Shown here one piece after another: positions 53,403 to 61,198 of a stretch of DNA of 64,000 nt. The stretch spans positions 1 to 64,000 of the forward strand of contig NZ_QTPP01000011.1 in assembly GCF_003853415.1 (NCBI RefSeq), in the 5' to 3' direction. The DNA is from Burkholderia sp. Bp9142. GTDB lineage: Bacteria > Pseudomonadota > Gammaproteobacteria > Burkholderiales > Burkholderiaceae. Below the pieces are notes generated by a model that was not told the origin of the DNA, did no database searches, and saw only the letters and a list, made by a program, of their open reading frames with translations. The translations under genes were made by a program, and so were the position numbers. Position 1 is the first letter of the stretch. Every line of letters starts with the position of its first letter.

Positions 53403-54035
53403 CTACTGCATGGACGCTGGGCCCGGGGTGTCGTGAACGACCGCGGCGGCGGCATCCGGCGCCGTCGATTCGGACAGTTCGGTCGAACAGGCGCCGAGGC
53501 TTTGCAGCCGGTCGTATATCGCATCGAGCCGTGCGGCAAGCGAGTCGACGTATTGCCGGAAGCATGCTTCGATTTCCTGACGGATGAGACTCGTCAGCTG
53601 TTCACCGATCATCGCCAGCGCCTGACGGGTGCTGTCCTGGATGTCGGCCTCGCCGGATGCCTGAGCGTCGTCCGCAGACTCGTGCGCATCGAGCACCCCG
53701 GACACCTTCCGCTGTTCCGACGCCAGCATGCCGAGCGTCGTCTCGTTCTGCGCGTCGATTGTCTGCAGGATGCCGCGCATCTTCTCGTATGCCTTCTGCT
53801 GATTGAGCTGCAGGAAATGCTTGATTTGCTCGCGCGCCTCCTGCCGGGTTTTCAACTGCAATGGCGGGTTCGTGGCGTGCGCCTGGGCGGCCGTGCCTGG
53901 AGCAGGCGCCGGGTGGTCGGCATGCCTGCTCGGCAGCCGCTCCAGCAGCGCCTGTTCTTCACCCGGCGCGAGGGGCCGTCCCAACCGCTTCTCTGCGAAC
54001 TGTCGCAGTAGCGGGTCAAGTGCTTCGTTGCTCAT
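53403..54035 (-). CDS. coiled-coil protein of the R-body locus, 210 aa
   Basis: Starts MSNEALDPLLRQFAEKRLGR, with GAGGAGGTG about 9 nt upstream. Mostly helical and charged: residues 60-185 form heptad-like stretches (QEAREQIKHFLQLNQQKAYE, RQALAMIGEQLTSLIRQEIE, ARLDAIYDRLQSLG). There is no signal peptide or membrane helix. No known domain is recognised. It precedes the RebB 4 gene by 81 bp and starts 3 bp after the small ORF at 54039. It may be an assembly factor or scaffold. Confidence 0.72.
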   Translation of the reverse strand: MSNEALDPLLRQFAEKRLGRPLAPGEEQALLERLPSRHADHPAPAPGTAAQAHATNPPLQLKTRQEAREQIKHFLQLNQQKAYEKMRGILQTIDAQNETTLGMLASEQRKVSGVLDAHESADDAQASGEADIQDSTRQALAMIGEQLTSLIRQEIEACFRQYVDSLAARLDAIYDRLQSLGACSTELSESTAPDAAAAVVHDTPGPASMQ

Positions 54036-54038
54036 GGC

Positions 54039-54143
54039 TCACACCTCCTCGATGTCCGCCCGCGACGCCGGTGCGTGCGGATCGGGTTCGGACAGAAGCG
54101 GCACCGACGTGCCTGCGTCGGAGTACTGCAACGGATATCGCAT
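54039..54143 (-). CDS. possible 34-aa peptide, translationally coupled
   Basis: ATG at 54143 with GGGAGAA upstream. It encodes MRYPLQYSDAGTSVPLLSEP and then DPHAPASRADIEEV. Its last codons contain the GAGGAGG ribosome-binding site of the coiled-coil gene, whose start follows by 3 bp. It is either a real small protein or a leader that couples translation. No homology is claimed. Confidence 0.45.
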   Translation of the reverse strand: MRYPLQYSDAGTSVPLLSEPDPHAPASRADIEEV

Positions 54144-54878
54144 GATGTTCTCCCGGCAATGGATGCGCGACGGCCTTGCCGGAAATTCGGCAGGACCGCT
54201 GCAGGGACGAACCATGTGGAGGGTCTGTGAAATCAGTGGTCGCCGCGCGCCGGCTGCAGGTGTCGGATATCCGCCGTCGCAAGCGTCAGAACTGCGCGTG
54301 GAACCGTTCATCGATACGTCGGCCGAGCGTCCGGCCTGATGGCTCCTCGACAACCTGCCCGACGAAGGGATTCGCGCGTCGCCCGCGCGCGAGCGGCGAA
54401 GAGCGATTCCCGGGGCGCGTGTGGGTGCGTTCGCGTACTTCGGGCGCGGATTGGCCCGCACACCCATGCCGCTGGCCGATCACTTGCAGGAAGCACCCGG
54501 CGCGCCTGTAATCGCTTTCGCTCGACGAACCCGAACGCCGTGGCGATGCCCGAGCGAATACTGACGCCCGCCTCATCCAGCACATGTCGGCGGCGGACGC
54601 GCAGCGGCAGTTGCTGCTCACGTGCAATAAGCTGTTGCCGGACTACGGTGCGGACTTCCGCTGCGAATCGAAAGGAAGACTATCGAGACCAGCGCCAGAG
54701 GGATGACATGAAAATCAACAATGCGATGTATGCTGAAATGCGGAACGGTGGAGACTCGTGTACCGGACCGCCGGACGTCTGGCTCCTCAGATTCCACATT
54801 TATTGCCGCGGCTCTTGAAGGCTGGCTTTGCTCCCTCGAAGATATTCACTACCTTTTAAAGAACCTCGGGGTTTTCAT
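54144..54878. other. decayed stretch between the R-body locus and the T6SS island
   Basis: 735 bp without an intact gene. On the plus strand one frame reads SELRVEPFIDTSAERPA, then a stop at 54337, then WLLDNLPDEG and AFAYFGRGLARTPMPLADHL. Another frame from about 54520 reads QRQLLLTCNKLLPDYGADFR. Together these look like one gene broken by a stop and a frameshift. I do not recognise the original protein. The last 100 bp are AT-rich. Confidence 0.4.
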
Positions 54879-55244
54879 TTAGACATATATAAATTCAACC
54901 AAATCACTATCCGGATTAAAATCCACCCTCATAAAGGCCTTCGCGTCGTAAAACCAACGATCGATACCGTCATGAACAGGCCACAACCTATCTGGCTTCC
55001 CCAAAACACGAATGACCTCATCTTTCGTGTAACCGATCCCGACTCCACGAACATCACCCGAAAACGGGCTCCTGATACGAACAGAATACACCTTTCCATT
55101 CTCGGAAAAAGCCGTTATCGCGCCGTCAGCCCGCTCAATCACATTTACCGTTTTCGCCCCGATCTTCTTGGGTTGCGGGGAGGCATTGAGTAGCGATGCC
55201 GCAGCAGCCTCCGTTTCACCAGACAGAGGATAATCCATCTTCAT
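54879..55244 (-). CDS. hypothetical protein, possible second immunity protein
   Basis: 121 aa by the first ATG; the ATG at 55238 (MDYPLSGETEAAAASLLNAS) is better spaced from AAGGA and may be the true start. GC is low compared with the core genome, close to that of the SMI1 gene. The C-terminal half (GIGYTKDEVIRVLGKPDRLW, IDRWFYDAKAFMRVDF) looks like a small alpha/beta fold. It lies 25 bp downstream of the SMI1 gene in the same operon, a place often held by immunity genes. Function is not recognised. Confidence 0.65.
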   Translation of the reverse strand: MKMDYPLSGETEAAAASLLNASPQPKKIGAKTVNVIERADGAITAFSENGKVYSVRIRSPFSGDVRGVGIGYTKDEVIRVLGKPDRLWPVHDGIDRWFYDAKAFMRVDFNPDSDLVEFIYV

Positions 55245-55269
55245 TCCTTAAAAATCACAATCCAAGCCA

Positions 55270-55761
55270 TCAAGCCAAATCTTTATCTTTCAATGCATCC
55301 AGAAATTCCGAGAATGAATCAAACAGTAGCGTTATGTTATCGAAGCTGCTTAATGTTGGATCTTCCGCAGGCTCCGCACCCTCATGATTCCAAAAATATA
55401 CCTTCCCATTGCGATCCGGATTTCGATCGCAATCCAACAGGTACAAGTTTCCGCCCGGATCATCAGCTATAGGCACGAAGCCAACCGGAATATATTCGTC
55501 CAGATTTTCCATCTGCGCAGGAATATGCCGATTCTTGCTGGGCGAAAGAGTTGAAAAATAGGAAACCAACAACGGACCCAACGGGGTGTCCTGAAGATAG
55601 CCTTCATTGAAGCAACCGCCGTTGTACTGTTGCAAGAAAGCCTTATAGGCTGCTGGACACATCAGCTCGTGCGACGAAAAAAACTCATCAATCGCATCGT
55701 CGGCAGCACCGTCGTACCGCACTGACGAATGGCTATGTGTTGAATACGTCAACGCTCTCAT
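55270..55761 (-). CDS. SMI1/KNR4-family immunity protein
   Basis: 163 aa. The SMI1/KNR4 pattern is clear: AIDEFFSSHELMCPAAYKAF, LQQYNGGCFNE, and VPIADDPGGNLYLLDCD with KVYFWNHE near the middle. Such proteins neutralise nuclease toxins of polymorphic and type VI systems. It follows the WHH nuclease gene by 36 bp, so it is the probable antidote. Low GC matches recent acquisition. Confidence 0.9.
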   Translation of the reverse strand: MRALTYSTHSHSSVRYDGAADDAIDEFFSSHELMCPAAYKAFLQQYNGGCFNEGYLQDTPLGPLLVSYFSTLSPSKNRHIPAQMENLDEYIPVGFVPIADDPGGNLYLLDCDRNPDRNGKVYFWNHEGAEPAEDPTLSSFDNITLLFDSFSEFLDALKDKDLA

Positions 55762-55797
55762 GTGCTTTCACCATCAAATATCCAGTTCTGCGGATCC

Positions 55798-57597
55798 CTA
55801 CCCGCCACCACCGACGGACACACCGCCAGCATGAGGGAAACCACCTTCGGCAACATTGTGAATCGATTGTGGTACTAACTGCATTGTCTTGCCGTCTTCC
55901 ACATGGTGCCACGTAAATCCATCGGGCGGATCGCTTCCTGTCAGTCCGATCTTCTCGTTGGCCTTTCTGAAGTCGCTCGTATGGTTAAACTGCATATCGT
56001 CGATCTTGACCGACTCGGTAGCGTGCGGTGAGAAATCGGGGAATCCTTCCTTGTTGTAAGTGACCTGCACGCCATCCTTGCGGATGTATGTGACCGATCC
56101 ATCTTCGTGGGTGACAATTTTCCCGCCCTTCTTGACCCAGCTATTCCAGTTTGGCGGGTACTTCCAGGCTCCTCCTGAAGGCTTGACTCGAATCCCATCT
56201 CCAGAAATATCCGCCAACGCGTCGAATTCGCTCTTGGGGACAACCGGAGCGTTGGTCCCCGCCGCGTCACCCGCCGCCTTCGTACCTGCAGTCGTCGCAT
56301 CGTCGCCAACGGCTCCTCGACCCAATTGCGACTCACCCGCGGTATCCGCAGCCTTTGCAGCGTTCGCGGCTTCTCCCGTTCGACCTGCTGCGCTTGTCGC
56401 TTCAGCCGTCTCCCCCATCTTGCCAGCGACAGTCGTGGCGTCGCCGACTTTTCCAGCCACACTCGCTGTCTCTCCAATCTTACCGCCAACGTTAGCCGCC
56501 TCTCCGACCTTGCCAGCCACATTCGCCGCTTCGCCAGCCTTGCCGGCTACGCCGACACCACCGACAAACAAACCGCCGATGTCGACCGCGCCGCGCCCCA
56601 GCGCCTCGCCATAGTTGCCCTGGCTCCACGCCTCCATATACGGCTTGGTGATGCCATCAACAATCGCCCCAGGATGATCGTAGATTGCCTGCGCCGTCTT
56701 TCCGGCAGAATCGACGGTCTGGGAGTATCCATGATAGTCATATAGCCCCGTCAGGTCGGACAAGCCTTCGGCAGCCTGCGACACCGGCGACAACTTGGCC
56801 GCTCCGACTGCCAGTCCACCCAAACCCTTCGCCATATCCCACACCGCGCCGCCGGCCCCTTTGAAGAACCCACCGACTTGATGCATCACACCCTTGTCGG
56901 GTGGCGGATTGGCGTCCCCCACGACGTTTCCGTTCGCATCAACCGAACTTCCCGGCGCAGGTGCCGTCACGTAGGTTCCCGTACAGTTGCCGGAGTTCAT
57001 CGTGCAGGGGTCGCCATCCCGTATCACGGGATGGCCGCCCGCTCGAACTGTCGTGCTGCCTCGCGTTGGCTTGGTCTCGCCTCCCACCGTGCCGGAACCG
57101 ACACCAGTGGCCGAACCCGCCTCGTCACCCGTGCACGTCGGGACCACGCTCTGATCGAGCACGTAAGCCGGCTTACCGTTGAATCTCACGGTCGGCACGA
57201 TGCCGGCTGAGCCACTCAGATCCGAAACGATCTGATAGGGCACCGGAGGCGTCGAACTGCCCATCGGCGTCTTGCAAACGTCGGGCGTGCTACTCACCGC
57301 TTTGAAACTGCCATCCTGTCTCGATGCAATCCGGTTTCCCGTTGAGAAATGATCGGACGGCTGTGCCTTTTCCTCCGGCTTGTAGACGCCGGTCTCGAAG
57401 CGCCTCTGAACCGACTTCGCCGCCTCGTCAAATATGTCTCGCAGGTCAGGACGATCGCTCCACGGGTTCTGTGTATTCCATAGCGAATCCAGATTGTTCA
57501 CTGCGTCGCGGGCCTGCTCGACACTCTGGATGTTGAAGTGCTCACGGAAAACGTCACCAGCGTCCCCAGTGACCGTAATTTCCAGCGGCTCAGCCAT
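55798..57597 (-). CDS. type VI effector: PAAR-like (DUF4150) protein with C-terminal WHH nuclease
   Basis: 599 aa from the ATG at 57597, overlapping the DUF2169 gene by 8 bp. Residues about 90-250 are a PAAR-like DUF4150 domain (CKTPMGSSTPPVPYQIVSDL; GHPVIRDGDPCTMNSGNCTG). Then come a helical linker and an imperfect 11-residue tandem repeat of the type AGKVGEAANV (about 375-445). The C-terminal 110 residues are an HNH/Endo VII-like nuclease of the WHH type, with TWHHVEDGKTMQLVP near 570. It should sit on the VgrG tip and cut nucleic acid in the target cell. Confidence 0.9.
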   Translation of the reverse strand: MAEPLEITVTGDAGDVFREHFNIQSVEQARDAVNNLDSLWNTQNPWSDRPDLRDIFDEAAKSVQRRFETGVYKPEEKAQPSDHFSTGNRIASRQDGSFKAVSSTPDVCKTPMGSSTPPVPYQIVSDLSGSAGIVPTVRFNGKPAYVLDQSVVPTCTGDEAGSATGVGSGTVGGETKPTRGSTTVRAGGHPVIRDGDPCTMNSGNCTGTYVTAPAPGSSVDANGNVVGDANPPPDKGVMHQVGGFFKGAGGAVWDMAKGLGGLAVGAAKLSPVSQAAEGLSDLTGLYDYHGYSQTVDSAGKTAQAIYDHPGAIVDGITKPYMEAWSQGNYGEALGRGAVDIGGLFVGGVGVAGKAGEAANVAGKVGEAANVGGKIGETASVAGKVGDATTVAGKMGETAEATSAAGRTGEAANAAKAADTAGESQLGRGAVGDDATTAGTKAAGDAAGTNAPVVPKSEFDALADISGDGIRVKPSGGAWKYPPNWNSWVKKGGKIVTHEDGSVTYIRKDGVQVTYNKEGFPDFSPHATESVKIDDMQFNHTSDFRKANEKIGLTGSDPPDGFTWHHVEDGKTMQLVPQSIHNVAEGGFPHAGGVSVGGGG

Positions 57598-58933
57598 GTT
57601 GCGCCCCCGCCCGTCCGATCGAGTCTTCCGTCGAACGCGCAACAATGCGCTCCATGTCAGTCCGGTCGACGAACCTTGCTTCAAAGCGCTGCGCGCGCAC
57701 CGATTTCATCAGCGTTGCGCGCCAAATCATTGTCACCTCCGGCTTCGACACGTCCGAAAGATCCACTGACAGCGTATCGAGTAGAAGCGGTGCGAACTTT
57801 AGCGAATGCTCGGTATATATCCACCCCATCGACAAATGGCCTGGCAAAGTCATACGCATGACCGTGTTGCCCTGTTCGTCTGGCTTCGAGCCCGGGGTAC
57901 CGGCAGGAACAAGATTCTTCAGCACGAGTGTCTCATTGCCCATGAGATGCTGCACCTGCATCGCCGAATGCGCGCCGTTCCAGTAGCCGAACTGAAAATC
58001 TTCGGGCAAGCCCGGATGACGCGCTTCGAGCCACCGATCGTCGTAGGTACCGGCAAGCCCCCGCCTTGATCGCCACGCTTTACCAACAATGCCGAAACCG
58101 ACGGGTTGCAACAATGGCGATGCCTGACCATTCGAGGCATCAAGCCACACCTGTACGGAAACGGGTTCGCCACTGGGTTCGATCTGCGGCGCTGCTACCT
58201 TCTCTGGCCTGACCGCCTTCATATACCAGGACTCCGCAAACCCTAGACCGATCGGATTGTCTTCGCAAATCGTATGCGCGATCGGAACACGCTCTTGATC
58301 CGGATGTGCGGCCCGCTGCGTGTCATCAAGGCGAGATGCGTTCGGCACACGTTTCTCGGCCGGATTCCCCGCATCGACTCGACATTGCCCTCCCCACGCG
58401 AACTCGTAGCGAATAGGTAACTGCGTGATGGGCTCCGCCACCGTCAGTTCCCAATCCAGGGGGCGCACTATCCCGAGCGTACCGACCTTCACAAGTCGAT
58501 TCATGCATCTAACAAGTAGCGACCGCCGAGCAAAGTATCTTCGGCCGTGTACCGATAGTCTGCGATCGAGCAACACTTTCGTCGTCAGCACGCCCGCATC
58601 TTCACTGGATCGAACAGGCGCGGACACAATCTGGACGCCAACCATGAAGCGCGACAACGGTCGACCCTGCGGTGCATAGGCCGCCCCGTTGATCAGAACG
58701 TCGCAAGACGGTTTATACGGAGCGAGGTCGCTTTCCTCCGCCACGCTGGACTGATTCGCCTCACCGTGGAAACGATCGGACGTTGCGAGAGGTTTCTGAG
58801 TTTGCGCCAGTATCAGCGAACCGTTTCGCAGTTCGAAGGTCTGCCGCAAGACGACTGTATGGAACGACGCGCCATCCGGCGTAAACGACTCGAACGCTAG
58901 CGCGGGGAAAGGCGTGTAATTGGAGAATTCCAT
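57590..58933 (-). CDS. DUF2169 T6SS adaptor protein
   Basis: 447 aa starting MEFSNYTPFPALAFESFTPD; GGGGGAG upstream. The DUF2169 pattern is evident: SFHTVVLRQTFEL, the GRPLSRFMVGVQI block and YEFAWGGQC. DUF2169 proteins accompany PAAR-like effectors in VgrG islands and are thought to help load them. It lies between vgrG (11 bp upstream) and the effector gene (8-bp overlap). Confidence 0.88.
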   Translation of the reverse strand: MEFSNYTPFPALAFESFTPDGASFHTVVLRQTFELRNGSLILAQTQKPLATSDRFHGEANQSSVAEESDLAPYKPSCDVLINGAAYAPQGRPLSRFMVGVQIVSAPVRSSEDAGVLTTKVLLDRRLSVHGRRYFARRSLLVRCMNRLVKVGTLGIVRPLDWELTVAEPITQLPIRYEFAWGGQCRVDAGNPAEKRVPNASRLDDTQRAAHPDQERVPIAHTICEDNPIGLGFAESWYMKAVRPEKVAAPQIEPSGEPVSVQVWLDASNGQASPLLQPVGFGIVGKAWRSRRGLAGTYDDRWLEARHPGLPEDFQFGYWNGAHSAMQVQHLMGNETLVLKNLVPAGTPGSKPDEQGNTVMRMTLPGHLSMGWIYTEHSLKFAPLLLDTLSVDLSDVSKPEVTMIWRATLMKSVRAQRFEARFVDRTDMERIVARSTEDSIGRAGAQHG

Positions 58934-58944
58934 CGCTCCCCCTG

Positions 58945-61056
58945 TCAGTTGACGTCAACGTCCTTACCGTTGATCTGTACTGGCCCGGAGCCCTCAATCA
59001 GCAACTGCGTTCCGCGCAACGTGATGTGCCCGTTGCTCTCCATAATGAGAACGGCGCTACCCGTCTTAAGCTCGATTCGGTCGCCGGCCGTGATCGTGTA
59101 GGTTTTCCCGACCATCGTGGTTTTCGACAGGCCAACCTCTTCGGCACTCGCAAGGCCGGCGGCCGTATTGATCGCGCCGGCAACCGTGACCGTATATGCA
59201 CCACCGACCGTCAAGGCTTTTGCGAGTCCGACCGTTTCTGTGGACGTCAATGCGATCAAGAGGTTTTCCATCCCTTGGATTGTTTCGTTCCGATTGCCGC
59301 CGACCGTCAGCGTTTCGTTATTGCCTACGGTTTCCGTTCGATCCACGCCGATGTGAATGGTCTCGTTGTTGTCGACTGTTTCGGTCCGATCGTGCTTCAC
59401 GTGCACCGTCTCATCGTGATCGATATTCTTGCTGCGATCGTTGCCAACCCAGTGCGACTCGTCGTGCTCGACCTCGATGCGCTGATCCTTCTCGGCATGC
59501 AGCCACACCTCTTCGGCACCTTTCTTGTCCTCGAAGCGGATCGCGTTGGCGGTGTTGACGTTACCGGTCTTGGTTGAGCGCGTCAGAATCCCGCTCTGTG
59601 TCGCGTTGGCCGGAAGTTCCCAAGGCGGCATGTTCTGCGAGTTGTAGACGCGCGAGGTCACCAGGGGACGGTCTGGATTTCCGTCAAGAAAACTCACGAC
59701 CACTTCGTCGCCGATTCGCGGAATCTGGACCATCCCGAATCCGCTACCCGCCCACGGCTGGCTCACACGTACCCAGCATGAGCTGCCTTGATCGCGCTTG
59801 CCCAGACGATCCCAATGAAACTGGACCTTCACGCGGCCGAGACTATCGGTATAAATCTCCTCGCCCTTCGGGCCGACGACAATCGCCGTCTGCGGCCCGA
59901 CGATCGTCGGACGCTCGCCCTCGAACGTGGGACGATAAGGAATTTTCTTGCGAATGCAGGTGAAGCTGCACGAGTACGCCGAGCTTCCCTCGCCAGGTTG
60001 ATAGTTGTTCGTGCCGGTGTGCGAGACAGTCAGCAACAGAAACTGCCGATCTTCCTGTTTGGTACTCGCATGATCGTAGTGGTCGTCCAGCTCGAAGTAT
60101 CGGCACGGCATCATCCGCCGGCTGGTCGTCGTTCCGACGAACGTCTTGCTGTGCGCGGCGAGCGCTTCTGTCCGGAAACGCGTGAGTTCTTCACCTCGAT
60201 CGCTATCCGCAAAGCCATGTTCGCCCAGGTAGTCATAGATCTCGTACGACGGCACTTCGCCCTGGTTGACTTCAGTTCCGCCTGAAACGAATCGTCGCGC
60301 CTGGGGAATCTTGTAGTCGAAGGTCTTCAGTCCGACCGTGCTGGGTGCAAGATGACGTTGGGCCTGAAACGACGTGACGACGGCCAGATTATCGAGCGGC
60401 TCGTCCTGGTTGTACTGTAATGACGGACTACGCCCGTCGATCGGCTTGGCCGTCACCGAGTGATCCGCGATGATCAGCTTGTGCCCATCCTTCGCATGCT
60501 CGAAGTAGTAGAAGAGGCCATCCTCTCGCATCAGCCGTTCGACGAAGGCAAGATCCGTCTCGCGGTACTGGGTGCAATAGCTGCGGTTCTTCGTTCCCTT
60601 CGACAGGCGGAACTCGAACGACGCGAGCTTTCCATACTCCTGGAACACCCGTGTGAGGATCGCCTCAGTGTTCTCTTCCTGGAAGATCCGGATGTCCTGT
60701 CGACGAGAGAGCATCCAGAGCCACGGCAGAATCGTGGCGCTATAGATGGCGAAACCACCATCCGTATCGAGATGCGAGAACGCTGCAACATATCCGTGGA
60801 AATAGCGCTCTTCGGAACTGGCGAGCGCATCGGTCAACTGCAAGGTAATCGTAACCGGCTGACCGATCAGCTTTTTCAGTTCGATGTTCTTGTCTTGAGA
60901 CGCAAGTCGAACGTGGGTCTCGAAATTCTGGGATAACCCCTCGGTACAATGGAAATCGACAAGCACCAGATCCGATCGCCCTTTCAGCGGCGTTTGGATC
61001 GTAAACAGGCGATTGCTCTGGAGCTGGAAGAAGCTCGCAATTTCTGACATTTGCAT
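58945..61056 (-). CDS. vgrG: VgrG, type VI secretion tip protein
   Basis: 703 aa from the ATG at 61056 (GAGG upstream; a second in-frame ATG is two codons on). The gp27-like and gp5-like domains are complete: SYCTQYRETDLAFVERLMRE, VKVQFHWDRLGKRDQGSSCW, VRVSQPWAGSGFGMVQIPRI and GDEVVVSFLDGNPDRPLV. The C-terminal part is a beta-helix needle with repeats of the type DRTETVDNNETIHI. There is no extra C-terminal enzyme domain. It forms the spike trimer and carries the PAAR-like effector. Confidence 0.95.
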   Translation of the reverse strand: MQMSEIASFFQLQSNRLFTIQTPLKGRSDLVLVDFHCTEGLSQNFETHVRLASQDKNIELKKLIGQPVTITLQLTDALASSEERYFHGYVAAFSHLDTDGGFAIYSATILPWLWMLSRRQDIRIFQEENTEAILTRVFQEYGKLASFEFRLSKGTKNRSYCTQYRETDLAFVERLMREDGLFYYFEHAKDGHKLIIADHSVTAKPIDGRSPSLQYNQDEPLDNLAVVTSFQAQRHLAPSTVGLKTFDYKIPQARRFVSGGTEVNQGEVPSYEIYDYLGEHGFADSDRGEELTRFRTEALAAHSKTFVGTTTSRRMMPCRYFELDDHYDHASTKQEDRQFLLLTVSHTGTNNYQPGEGSSAYSCSFTCIRKKIPYRPTFEGERPTIVGPQTAIVVGPKGEEIYTDSLGRVKVQFHWDRLGKRDQGSSCWVRVSQPWAGSGFGMVQIPRIGDEVVVSFLDGNPDRPLVTSRVYNSQNMPPWELPANATQSGILTRSTKTGNVNTANAIRFEDKKGAEEVWLHAEKDQRIEVEHDESHWVGNDRSKNIDHDETVHVKHDRTETVDNNETIHIGVDRTETVGNNETLTVGGNRNETIQGMENLLIALTSTETVGLAKALTVGGAYTVTVAGAINTAAGLASAEEVGLSKTTMVGKTYTITAGDRIELKTGSAVLIMESNGHITLRGTQLLIEGSGPVQINGKDVDVN

Positions 61057-61108
61057 TTGTAGCCTCGGAATCTCTCAGCGGAGGGGGCAGCTTTTTGTCG
61101 GCCGAGCC

Positions 61109-61136
61109 ATTCTAATATGGCTGCGCGGCGATTGAA
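61109..61136 (-). promoter_or_regulatory. possible vgrG promoter
   Basis: On the minus strand TTCAAT (61136-61131) and TAGAAT (61114-61109) are separated by 16 bp, about 50 bp upstream of the vgrG start. The match to the sigma-70 consensus is moderate. It is the best pair seen in the 142-bp vgrG/tssF divergent region. Confidence 0.3.
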
Positions 61137-61198
61137 CCAGATCTCGACTCGAGAAAAACAGGGCCTGAATATTATGGATTATTGAACATTCATAGCAA

